In this document: piece after piece, positions 1 through 8,088 of the stretch | Layout of the letters: each line of letters begins with the position of its first letter | Numbering within the stretch: the stretch's first letter is position 1 | Source: CAYUYV01 sp050331455 | Lineage (GTDB): Bacteria; Pseudomonadota; Alphaproteobacteria; JAJFIK01 | DNA length: 31,371 bases | NCBI GenBank assembly: GCA_050331455.1 | Contig: JBHJGV010000035.1 | Coordinates: 1 to 31,371 of the forward strand | Direction: 5' to 3' | Notes under the pieces: generated by a model | The model's database searches: none | The model's input: only the letters and a program-made list of their open reading frames with translations | What the model was told of the DNA's origin: nothing | Position numbers and translations under genes: made by a program

Positions 1-1671
1 ACGCCGGGCGTGCCGTCGAGCCAGAACGGCGAAGTGCGTATCCTGAACGAGGCCGGCGAGATCGTCCGCTCCGTCGCGGTCACCGACTTCGAAAACATCA
101 TCGGGTCGGACAATTCCGAGACCCTGTTCGGCAACAACGAGACCAATGTCATCGAGGGCCGGGGCGGCGATGACCGCATCCACCCCTTCGGCGGCGTGGA
201 CACGGTGGATGGCGGCGACGGCAGCGACACGCTGCTGCTGAATGCCGCCGGCGGCAATGTTACTATCGACCTGGAGAACCAGGTCGCCGGACCCAACACC
301 TTGATCAGCATCGAGAACGCCGACGGCGGCGCCTTCGACGACACGATCACCGGCGACGATGGCGCCAATGTGCTGAACGGCAATGGCGGCAACGACATCA
401 TCAACGGCCAAGGCGGTAACGATGCCTTCACGGTCGGCAGCAATGACGGCAATGATACCATCGACGGCGGGGCCGGGACCGACACTCTGACGGTCAATGG
501 CAGTGCCGAGGCGGGCGACCGGTTCCGCGTCGAGGCCCGGGGCAACGAATTCCTGGTGCGCAATGACAGCGGCAGCCGTCCGGTCACGACCTTCCGCGGG
601 GTCGAGACGCTGTTCGTCAATGGTCAGGGCGGCAACGATGTCCTGAGCGTTTCCGGATCCTTCAACCAGGGTGTGGATATCGTCCTGGACGGCGGTGCCG
701 GAAACGACACCCTGGAGGCCAGCAACGGCGCCGTGACCCTGCTCGGCGGTGAGGGCGAGGACCGCATCCGGGGTGGCAACCGGGACGATACGGCCGATGG
801 CGGCGCGGGCCATGATACCGTTGATGGCGGCAACGGCCGGGATAGCTTAGACGGCGGGGCCGGCGACGACCGGGTCGATGGCGGCAACGATGACGATGTC
901 CTTGCAGGCGGTGCCGGTAACGACACCGTGCTGGGCGGCAATGGGTTCGACACGCTGCGCGGCGACGAAGGCAACGATGTCCTCGACGGCGGCAACGGCT
1001 TCGATGCCCTGTCCGGCGGAGCCGGCAACGATACCCTCCTGGGGCGGAATGGCTTCGACACCCTGGACGGCGGCGCGGGTGACGATGTCCTCGACGGCGA
1101 CAACGGCTTTGACGTTCTGTCCGGCGGTGCGGGGAACGACACCCTGATCGGCCAGAACGGCTTTGACACCCTGAACGGCGGCGAAGGCGTGGACGTCCTG
1201 ACAGGCGGCAATGGCAACGATACCTTCGTGTTCGATGGCGATCCGTTCAACGGCACGGATGTGTCGGCGCCGGGCCGGTCCGTGGTGAACACGCCGGACG
1301 AGATCACCGATTTCGACATCCGCCAGGATCGTTTCGGCATCGACGCGTCCGATTTCGCGATCGACGGCTTCACCTTCGTCCGTGGTGTGTCCGGCGAGAT
1401 CGACCAGAACGGGACGGTGGTCGTGCTGGAGAACGGCTTCGCCAATGCCGGCGCCGCCGCCGCGGCCATTGCCGCCAATGATGCCATCACGGCGGACGAG
1501 GGGCTGTTCGTCTATTTCAACACCAATCTCGGCATCAACCGCCTCGTCTACAGCAACGATCTGGGCGACAATGGGGACATTTCCATCCTGGCCAATCTGA
1601 CCGGTCAGGACGGGGATGAAGCGTTGAACGCGCTGGAGGATTTCTCCGCGGCGAATTTCGTGTTCCTCTGA
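1..1671 (+). CDS. RTX calcium-binding secreted protein, C-terminal part (5' end outside window)
   Basis: The frame is open from base 1, so this is the C-terminal 556 residues of a longer protein. From about residue 30 to 405 it consists of glycine/aspartate nonapeptide repeats (GGxGxDxLx type), which in the RTX family bind calcium and fold as a parallel beta-roll after export. A less regular stretch (about 150-240) interrupts them. The last ~150 residues have no RTX motifs and include a segment around FVYFNTNLGINRLVYS; the protein ends in ANFVFL, a hydrophobic tail typical of type I secretion substrates. This end resembles the C-terminal domain called 'bluetail' in some surface proteins, a recollection I hold loosely. 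The likely role is an extracellular or surface protein; no enzyme domain is visible. No type I exporter genes are in the window. A hairpin terminator follows 51 bases after the stop. Confidence 0.9.
   Translation, partial: TPGVPSSQNGEVRILNEAGEIVRSVAVTDFENIIGSDNSETLFGNNETNVIEGRGGDDRIHPFGGVDTVDGGDGSDTLLLNAAGGNVTIDLENQVAGPNTLISIENADGGAFDDTITGDDGANVLNGNGGNDIINGQGGNDAFTVGSNDGNDTIDGGAGTDTLTVNGSAEAGDRFRVEARGNEFLVRNDSGSRPVTTFRGVETLFVNGQGGNDVLSVSGSFNQGVDIVLDGGAGNDTLEASNGAVTLLGGEGEDRIRGGNRDDTADGGAGHDTVDGGNGRDSLDGGAGDDRVDGGNDDDVLAGGAGNDTVLGGNGFDTLRGDEGNDVLDGGNGFDALSGGAGNDTLLGRNGFDTLDGGAGDDVLDGDNGFDVLSGGAGNDTLIGQNGFDTLNGGEGVDVLTGGNGNDTFVFDGDPFNGTDVSAPGRSVVNTPDEITDFDIRQDRFGIDASDFAIDGFTFVRGVSGEIDQNGTVVVLENGFANAGAAAAAIAANDAITADEGLFVYFNTNLGINRLVYSNDLGDNGDISILANLTGQDGDEALNALEDFSAANFVFL
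907..1230 (+). repeat. Three tandem 108-bp super-repeats inside the RTX region
   Basis: Units begin at 907, 1015 and 1123, exactly 108 bp apart. Each encodes 36 residues made of two 18-residue RTX turns that alternate in character: one turn of the GGAGNDT(L/V)LG-NGFDTL type, one of the GDDVLDG-NGFDxLS type. The third copy is divergent in its second half. Confidence 0.85.
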
Positions 1672-1721
1672 TCGAAACCGTCCGGGGCCGTCATGAAGGG
1701 CGGCCCCGCATAAGGCTACAA

Positions 1722-1747
1722 GGCCCGGACCGGAGACGGTCCGGGCC
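1722..1747 (+). terminator. Strong hairpin terminator after the RTX gene
   Basis: A perfect 10-bp stem (GGCCCGGACC, 1722-1731, with its complement at 1738-1747) and a 6-base loop, followed by a T-rich GTTCTGTTT tract on the plus strand. It lies between the end of the RTX gene and the convergent sigma-factor remnant. The T tract favours termination of plus-strand transcription; no clear U-tract is seen for the other direction. Confidence 0.75.
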
Positions 1748-1780
1748 GTTCTGTTTCCGGCACCTGGGATCAGGGCGGGG

Positions 1781-2393
1781 TCAGGCCTTTGCCCCGGAGC
1801 GGGTCAATTCGCTGGTGAGCTGGCCCGTGACGGGGCGTTGCACGTGTACGGATTGGATCGCCGCCTCGCATTGATAGCGGCCGAACTGCCCTGCGCGGGC
1901 GGCCTCCGTGAGCAGGCCCTCCACCTCGATGATCAGGGTGCGCTTCCAAAGCCGGGTGTCCTGACGGTCCAGCGGGACGAAGCGGCCCTCGCTGTCGCGC
2001 CGCGCCGCCCGCCGCGCCGTCGATGGCGGGGTGGGCACAGACGAACATCAGCCGCAGCCGCGGATCGGGCACGGGGTCTGCATCCTCCGCGCCCGGCGCC
2101 AGGGAGGCGCGCAAGTCCAGTTCGGGGCGGCTGCGCTCCCGGATGCCGGCGGCGCGGGCCCCGTTCCTCGCCCGGTTCAGGGCGACCGTGAACAGCCAGC
2201 CCCGGGGATTGTCGGGGATGCCGCTGCGGGGCCAGGTTTCAAGCGCACTGGCCAGGGCATCGCCCAGGGCGTCCTCGGCGGCGGCAATATCCCGCGTGCG
2301 CACGGACAGGGTGGAGAGCAATCTGCCATAGCTTTGGCGGGCCGCCCGTTCGGCAGCCCGCTGAGCGTCTTCGATGCGGCCCGGTCCGCTCAC
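1781..2393 (-). pseudogene. Decayed ECF sigma factor (YCII-associated subfamily)
   Basis: The first ~100 residues from a GTG at 2393 match the start of the large ECF sigma factors usually paired with YCII proteins: ARQSYGRLLSTL, DNPRGWLFTVALNRARN and LRLMFVCAHPAID. After CAHPAID the recognisable sequence jumps, in another frame, to the later part of the family (ARRAARRDSEGRFVPL, LWKRTLIIEVEGLL, GRYQCEAAIQSVH) and then ends at 1781. Compared with family members as I remember them (about 400 residues), the middle, including the sigma-4 DNA-binding region, and most of the C-terminal extension are gone, and the join near 2010-2020 is frameshifted. Translated straight through, the GTG frame continues as unrelated sequence to 1770. 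The GTG overlaps the ancestral YCII stop as GTGA, the usual coupled arrangement. A working product is very unlikely. Confidence 0.75.
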
Positions 2394-2664
2394 GCGCCGG
2401 CGGCGGGCGTGAGGGGCCGGTCGGGGCTCGCCGCTGGTCCGGCATGGGCAGGACGGGCCGGATTTCGACCGAGGCGGAATGGGCCGAGGGGGCCTTCGCC
2501 GCCCAGTCGAGGGCCGTGTCGAGGTCTGGATTGACGACAATGCCCGATTTCATCATGGCACCGATAAAAGCGTTCCAGCCGGTCCAATAGTCCGACGCCT
2601 GCGCGGGGTCGGCCTGCTGGTCGAAACTCTCCGGCGCCTCGTTGAGGATCATCATGAACTGCAT
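2390..2664 (-). pseudogene. YCII-type (DGPF) small protein, internally deleted and frameshifted
   Basis: An ATG at 2664 with an AGGAGA ribosome site starts MQFMMILNEAPESF, the normal start of YCII/DGPF-domain proteins that accompany ECF sigma factors. After MKSGIVV the sequence jumps directly to NPDLDTALDWAAKAPSA and SVEIRPVLPM, the family's C-terminal third. The central ~45 residues, which hold the DGPF signature and most of the fold, are missing, with the frame kept (join near 2533). Past VLPM the frame runs into nonsense as far as 2239. The neighbouring frame instead ends in PDRPLTPAAGA with a TGA at 2390-2392, overlapping the sigma-factor GTG; this suggests an additional small indel near 2440. 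The promoter side looks intact, the protein does not. Confidence 0.75.
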
Positions 2665-2917
2665 GGGGTCTCTCCTGTGCTGTGAGGATACCACGAAGCG
2701 GCATCCGGAAGCGCCCATTCGGCGGCTTCTGCAAGGAAGACACCCGGACGGCAGCCATTTCGACAGGGGCGGCGATTTTTTTTCTGAAGGCGGGGGGCAG
2801 GGCGCGCACTCGACCATTTCGCGGGGACATAGAGTGTTTGAAGGGGCGGGCGCGGATTGCGACCCGATCCTGTCCTTCTTGCGACTCAAAACCGTTGATC
2901 CCCCCGGAACGGGACGC
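2665..2917. other. Gap between divergent YCII remnant and beta-helix gene
   Basis: About 250 bases upstream of both divergent genes. It should hold both promoters. A run of eight T at 2776-2783 is preceded by no convincing stem. I see no gene, RNA or repeat here. Confidence 0.4.
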
Positions 2918-2932
2918 CTAACATGCGGTTAA
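2918..2932. promoter_or_regulatory. CtrA-box-like site (CTAA-N7-TTAA)
   Basis: The sequence CTAA, seven bases, TTAA matches the alphaproteobacterial CtrA consensus TTAA-N7-TTAA at seven of eight fixed positions. It ends 21 bases before the chosen start of the giant beta-helix gene. That is close to the start codon for an activator site, so it could equally repress or be chance. Confidence 0.3.
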
Positions 2933-2953
2933 GGCAATTCAGGGGGGATGACG

Positions 2954-5900
2954 ATGACCGGCGGCATCACAGGGCGGGTCCTGAGCAAGGAAGACATCGG
3001 CGGCATCATCTCGGCGATGAACAAAGGGGAGATTTGGTGCCCCAAAGAGTCCCCTTTTTCCAAAGTTTCCATTGAAGACAAAGGAGGCGACTCATCCCCT
3101 CAAAAGTCTTCGGTTCGCCCTCTCGAGGACTTGATTACCCGCTTCGATCACCGGCAGAATGACATTTGGTGTGAACATGTCGCCCCGATTACTGCGTATG
3201 ATCAAGAAGAGTTCCGAAAGCATCGCGACTGGAAGATTCCTGAATCGCTCTCCGCAGAGGGGGGAAATCCTTGGGGAGACGGCTTCCAGCCCGTCGATGC
3301 GCACGCGTTAGCGGCTTTGGTCCGACAGATCGCCGCCGACCTCGCCGATCCATCTGGCGTGAAACAGAAACGGTTCTCTCCCTTCGCCCGAAAAGGCATA
3401 TCGCTCGCCGGCCTATGGATCGTTGGGGAACTCGATCTTTACAATATCTCCTTGCCAATCCCGTTGTGTTTTAGGGCTTGCCGCATCGACGGCCGTCTGT
3501 TGCTGCGGCACGGAGCCGTGAGAACGCTCGACTTGCGCGGCACCTTTGTGCGCTGCCTGGATGCCCGTCGCGCCACCATTGGGGGCGACGTGCATCTCGA
3601 CTCCGCGAGCATTGTCGACGGCGCGGATTTCAGCGGCGCTGATATCGAAGGACGCATCAATCTCAATCAGACAAATTTGAAGTGCCGAAAACCGAAGGAG
3701 GTGATTTCCGATCTGGGTTATCAGCCCAATGATGAAACAGCGGATGCCATCGCGCTCGACATGAACGGCATCCGGGTGCGCCAAAGCGTGACCATGTCCA
3801 AGCTTTATGCAATGGGCTGTCTCGTCCTCGACAATGCAATCCTCGGCTCGAAACTCCTTGTGCGCGAGGTCAACGTCCTGGCACGCCAGCCTCGTGATAA
3901 GGACGAGCCGGAGCGGGTTCACAAGCGATCTTACGAGTCATGTTCGGAGGTCTTTTACCGCGGCTATGCCGTCAAGGCGCATGATATGGCCGTCGACGGA
4001 TCCGTCGAAGTGACCTTGTCCACTTTCGACGGTGAAGTCCGAATTCCGTCGATCAATTGCAACGGCGCGGTCCATTTTCAGCAAACCTGCATCAAGGGGA
4101 GCGCCGGGCGATCCCTGCTGCTCGATTTCGCTGAAGTCCAGGACGACATTTTGCTTCGGGGCCTGTGTGCGGAAGGAGCCATCCGGATCCGTAAAGCGAC
4201 GATCCGTGGCGATTTGATCTGCTCCGACAAGTATGGCGATCCGGGAACGACTGACACCGGACAAAGTGCAGGGACCCACGACTGTGCCGCCGCAGCAAAG
4301 CCCCAGGCAAATCGATCAATGCCCTTCAGAGTTATTGCGGGTACGGAGCGCCCCTGGGAAAAATCCGAGATCCGGGCCTTCGGTCCCATTCGGGAGCTGG
4401 CGCTGATTCTTGAGGGGGCGTCCATCGGAGGCAATTTTGAACTGTCCGGGACGGCCCATGAAGTGGCGGACATTAACGGGATCGTGAACCTTAGCAATGT
4501 CGTTGTTGCCAGAAAGTTCCGCATCGCCCACTGCCAAATCCACCGCCGCGTTGCTCGCAAACATGAGCGTGATTTCCTGCTTCAGGCCCCATTTCTCAGT
4601 GTGGGAGCGGATTTGCGCGTCGAAGGCGTCTTCATTGAGGGCACGGCTGACTTTCAGGACACACAAATCCGGGGCAGCGTGGCGTTCCTTTCCAGTTGGA
4701 CCGACACCAACGGGCATCATGGCGGCGCTGTTGAAAAGTCCGACATGGAGAAAACGGGTGAGGGGGGTTACCCAAAGGCGCGGCCCACACTCGTTTTGGG
4801 TGACGGCCCGCGCGGTCTTCTTTTCCGGCGTGCTGACATTGGCGGCGATTTCCGATTGGACCGCCACGAACGCGATACCGGGTCGGAAAAGGCCTTCGTC
4901 ATGTTCGGCTGTGTGAACTTTGCCAACGCCCGTATTGGCGGTCAGGTGGTGCTCGGTTCCGGCAGTTGTTTCGCCAAGCTTTTCGGACAGCCGCAGGAGG
5001 GGGACACCGAACAAGGTGCGCCGCAACTCGAGGACTCCGGAAGAAGCAAAGACCGATCCAAACGAGTCTATAACGCGATCAATGGCCGATCGGCAAAGAT
5101 TGAACGGGGTATACTGATTGCACGGGGGTTCACGGCTGCCGGTCAGGTTCGATTCATTGAAGCCAAGATCAATGACGATGTCATTTTCCGGGACTCAAGA
5201 GTCTCGATTGATCCGGACTATGCGCCGGTGGAACCTTTCGCCGTGCGTTTTGATCGGGCCGATATCGACGGCGACCTTGTGTTCGGTGAACCGGTCGACC
5301 AGGACGGGGCGATACAGCCCGACGGAAGCCATACTCCGTCGGACGGGACCACAGCACATGATAACCACTTGTATAACGATACAGGTGACGGAGCACGCTT
5401 TCAGGTCCGCGGCGGGCTTTCGTTAACCGGAGCGCGCATTGATGGAACGCTCGCACTGCGCTCGACGTCCATATCGTGCCTGTATGTCAATGCCAGGAGT
5501 GCAGGGCGCCACGCAAGACCATCATGGCCTGCCGTCACACAGGCATGGTCATTCTGCGTCTGGGATGGCTTGGCTGACGTTTTCAGCCGATGGCGCGTCT
5601 GGCCATCGAAGCCTGAGCGTCGGTTAAAGCCGCTGGACTTAAAAGAGCACCCAGAGAGCTCGGGCGAGCTTATCGAAATCTCTCAGGCGTGCTTGGCGAT
5701 ACAAAACGCCCTTGGCCAGTGCAACAACAATGAGAGCCGTGAGGGCTCGGCCCATGAAAGCAGTGAAAACGACATCGTCTTCAGTGCGATTGAAGCACGT
5801 CTTATTACTATTTCTAAAGATCTCATATTTGGTTTGGGATCAAGGAGAGAGAGTAAAAATGGACAAAATGATGTAAATAATAGTCAAGAAAGTCAAAAAG

Positions 5901-8038
5901 GATTTTTGAATGCGTGTCCGTGGGGCCCGCCGAAATTTACATCTTTCGTCCATGGGCAAATCGATTTTGCCGCAGCACAAATCGAGGGTGAGTTTCTTAT
6001 AAGCCAGCTCATGCATGCTGGCCCAAGGCCACAAAATCTATTGCCGAAAAATGCTTTTATTGGGTCTAGTATCAAGGTTGGGCTTGATTTGGATCTGGAT
6101 ATGTCGGTTTTTATCGGTGGAGTGAATTTCGAGCAATCCCATATCGGAGGCAGCGGCCATCTGGACAACTGTTCCTTCATTCCCTTCGACCTTCTTTATG
6201 CAGATGAATTTCGGTTCGGGGAGAGGCACTATAATCCCAACCAGATTGACTCAGGGGAGACAGGCCTGTCTTTTTTGCAGGCACGGTTTGACCGCAGTCT
6301 CAAGATCCGTCGCTCCGTCCAGATTTTCGGTGTGGGGAACATCAGTGCTTTAACAGTAGGGCATGACTTCGAATTCTGGCTCATGTGCCTGAAGGATCTT
6401 CACGGCCCAGTGACCGAACAGCACGATGGATATACTTGGGCTCGATTGACGTCTTTGGTCAGAGGGCGCCCAAGAGGCATTGAGACGTGCGAGAACAGGG
6501 ACAACCGATCCTGCTTACTCAGTCAGTTTCAATCCACATGTAAATATGCCGAGAGGTTTCTCAGGGGCAATGGATGCTGGATTGACGAGGTTGCGAAGAA
6601 AATTAAGGAACCTTCATTGCTGGCGGCCAATCGCGCCACGATCGGCGGAACTTTTTTTCTTGGATTTTCTGCGGATGAGCAGGACCGGGAGGTCACGCCT
6701 TCAACCAACCTTGAAAATCAGCAGGGGCCCTCAGAAGAGCAATTACACGAACTTGACAGAAATGAAGGGGGTTTTTTGGACTTTACGGATATGCTGGTTC
6801 ACACCCTAAGGGACAGTGAGAAATCCTGGCCCCATAAGAAGCGTCTTATCATAAACGGTTTTTACTATGACAGGATTGATGAGTTTTCGAAAGCTGTGCC
6901 ATTCCATCCGAAAAAAAGGTTAGATTGGCTTGAGATCGCCCAATATAAAACAAGAGACTACCATACACAAAATGAAAAAAATATATCAAGCCGGAGTCGT
7001 GTAACGGATGCTGTTTATGATCAGCTCTCCTCTTCATATTTGCGCAGTGGCCATCACGAACATGCTGAGAGAATTGATAAAAGAAAAAGAATAAATAAAT
7101 TTTGGGAGATGACAATTCTTGCGCTTCCAAGATATTTCAGTATAGCATGGCCGGAAAAAGAAAGCGATGGTACGTGGCGTACTCCACGCCCATGGTCTTC
7201 AGGCGATGACACACTTTGGATAAGGATAGCAAATGCTTTTCAGCGTATGATCATTCGCTTTCTTGTGATTGTGGACTATCTTCTGGTTCCTATTGATATC
7301 ATTTTGAGGAGCCTTCTGTATATTGTCTATGTGCTGCTGCTTGACGTCGGATACCAGAAGTGGCGTGCGCCCAGTTTTTTGCTCATCCTCCTTATTCTCG
7401 GTTATTTGTTTACGGAGAGCATCGGGCCCCAGCCGGTTGCTCCGGGGTCTCCACGTGCCGGACAAATCGAAAATCTTATCGCGGGCGCTCATGGCGCAGA
7501 CGCTGACTCCGGCAAGGCTCCCATTGAACCGACAGATTTCGAGCCGACAGATTTCGTCTATTCGTGTATCGTTCCTGATCCAGATAATCTGTTTGCCAAT
7601 GTGCTCGTTCAAGATGCAAAGGATGTCCGGGAGGGCAGGTCGTTCCTGGCGCAGCAGCGCAGCCTGCTTAATGCCGGCTTTTTCCCTCGCATTGAGGGGT
7701 ATCCGGAGGTTCATTCCCTGCGGTTCATGATCGACAGTGTCGTGCCGCTGGACCTTGGGCTCGAAAAATACTGGATTTTGAGCACGGCGGAAGCCTGTAC
7801 CCATCGCCCTCTCCCCAGTCTGTTTCCAGAGGGTTTGAGGTCTTCGATCCCCGACTGGTTGATCCCCGACTGGTCGATCAGCGACTGGTCGATCAGCGTG
7901 CCCGCTGTTTTCTACGTCATTTCTGCTGCAGGATCCGTGCTTCTCGGGATCATTCTTGCGACGGCGTCGGGGCTGGTCCGGGCCATCGTGCATCCCCCGC
8001 AGCTGCCGTCCCGGTTTGGGCAGACGCCGCCGGATTGA
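2954..8038 (+). CDS. Giant membrane-anchored beta-helix repeat protein (pentapeptide-like), function unknown
   Basis: A ~1,694-residue protein. The ATG at 2948 abuts the AGGGGGG ribosome site; the ATG at 2954 has six bases of spacing and is preferred. After ~140 N-terminal residues, short strands recur in the pattern '(A/G)xIxGxLxLxx': for example ARKGISLAGLWIVGELDLYN, RATIGGDVHLDSASI, GADIEGRINLNQT, RADIGGDFRLDR, ARIGGQVVLGSG, RADIDGDLVFGE, ARIDGTLALRST and RATIGGTFFLGF. This is the signature of a right-handed beta-helix related to pentapeptide repeats. Long charged inserts separate groups of strands. A helical region (SSSYLRSGHHEHAERIDKRKR) comes before hydrophobic segments at about 1433-1493 and 1654-1680. 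The layout (beta-helix, tetratricopeptide-like helix pair, membrane end with a DLGLEKYW-type motif) recalls a family I know mainly from actinobacteria, where some members carry the unsupported name 'membrane-associated oxidoreductase'. No redox motif is visible. AT-rich stretches at 5810-5910 and 6960-7120 are unlike the neighbours and suggest transfer. Confidence 0.8.
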   Translation: MTGGITGRVLSKEDIGGIISAMNKGEIWCPKESPFSKVSIEDKGGDSSPQKSSVRPLEDLITRFDHRQNDIWCEHVAPITAYDQEEFRKHRDWKIPESLSAEGGNPWGDGFQPVDAHALAALVRQIAADLADPSGVKQKRFSPFARKGISLAGLWIVGELDLYNISLPIPLCFRACRIDGRLLLRHGAVRTLDLRGTFVRCLDARRATIGGDVHLDSASIVDGADFSGADIEGRINLNQTNLKCRKPKEVISDLGYQPNDETADAIALDMNGIRVRQSVTMSKLYAMGCLVLDNAILGSKLLVREVNVLARQPRDKDEPERVHKRSYESCSEVFYRGYAVKAHDMAVDGSVEVTLSTFDGEVRIPSINCNGAVHFQQTCIKGSAGRSLLLDFAEVQDDILLRGLCAEGAIRIRKATIRGDLICSDKYGDPGTTDTGQSAGTHDCAAAAKPQANRSMPFRVIAGTERPWEKSEIRAFGPIRELALILEGASIGGNFELSGTAHEVADINGIVNLSNVVVARKFRIAHCQIHRRVARKHERDFLLQAPFLSVGADLRVEGVFIEGTADFQDTQIRGSVAFLSSWTDTNGHHGGAVEKSDMEKTGEGGYPKARPTLVLGDGPRGLLFRRADIGGDFRLDRHERDTGSEKAFVMFGCVNFANARIGGQVVLGSGSCFAKLFGQPQEGDTEQGAPQLEDSGRSKDRSKRVYNAINGRSAKIERGILIARGFTAAGQVRFIEAKINDDVIFRDSRVSIDPDYAPVEPFAVRFDRADIDGDLVFGEPVDQDGAIQPDGSHTPSDGTTAHDNHLYNDTGDGARFQVRGGLSLTGARIDGTLALRSTSISCLYVNARSAGRHARPSWPAVTQAWSFCVWDGLADVFSRWRVWPSKPERRLKPLDLKEHPESSGELIEISQACLAIQNALGQCNNNESREGSAHESSENDIVFSAIEARLITISKDLIFGLGSRRESKNGQNDVNNSQESQKGFLNACPWGPPKFTSFVHGQIDFAAAQIEGEFLISQLMHAGPRPQNLLPKNAFIGSSIKVGLDLDLDMSVFIGGVNFEQSHIGGSGHLDNCSFIPFDLLYADEFRFGERHYNPNQIDSGETGLSFLQARFDRSLKIRRSVQIFGVGNISALTVGHDFEFWLMCLKDLHGPVTEQHDGYTWARLTSLVRGRPRGIETCENRDNRSCLLSQFQSTCKYAERFLRGNGCWIDEVAKKIKEPSLLAANRATIGGTFFLGFSADEQDREVTPSTNLENQQGPSEEQLHELDRNEGGFLDFTDMLVHTLRDSEKSWPHKKRLIINGFYYDRIDEFSKAVPFHPKKRLDWLEIAQYKTRDYHTQNEKNISSRSRVTDAVYDQLSSSYLRSGHHEHAERIDKRKRINKFWEMTILALPRYFSIAWPEKESDGTWRTPRPWSSGDDTLWIRIANAFQRMIIRFLVIVDYLLVPIDIILRSLLYIVYVLLLDVGYQKWRAPSFLLILLILGYLFTESIGPQPVAPGSPRAGQIENLIAGAHGADADSGKAPIEPTDFEPTDFVYSCIVPDPDNLFANVLVQDAKDVREGRSFLAQQRSLLNAGFFPRIEGYPEVHSLRFMIDSVVPLDLGLEKYWILSTAEACTHRPLPSLFPEGLRSSIPDWLIPDWSISDWSISVPAVFYVISAAGSVLLGIILATASGLVRAIVHPPQLPSRFGQTPPD
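7529..7558 (+). repeat. 15-bp tandem duplication in the beta-helix gene
   Basis: Two adjacent copies of CCGACAGATTTCG plus two bases (7529-7543 and 7544-7558) give the repeated peptide PTDFE-PTDFV in the loop after the first membrane segments. The frame is kept. Confidence 0.85.
7846..7890 (+). repeat. Three tandem 15-bp units in the beta-helix gene
   Basis: Units at 7846-7860, 7861-7875 and 7876-7890, with a partial fourth, encode IPDWL, IPDWS and ISDWS just before the last membrane segment. Each unit is one pentapeptide, so copy-number change keeps the frame. Confidence 0.85.
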
Positions 8039-8088
8039 GGACAGGGCTGGAGCATGGAGGCAGCCCGCGTTCCGTGACACCGAAAGGC

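Noticed and set aside
907..1230. CRISPR-like regular repetition
   Set aside because: Units are contiguous, in frame and encode RTX turns; there are no unique spacers.
624..1490. Minus-strand proline/serine-rich open frame opposite the RTX repeats
   Set aside because: It is the mirror of glycine/aspartate repeat codons and has no independent support.
2776..2783. Run of eight T as a rho-independent terminator
   Set aside because: No stable stem precedes it, and it lies between divergent starts, where a terminator would not be expected.
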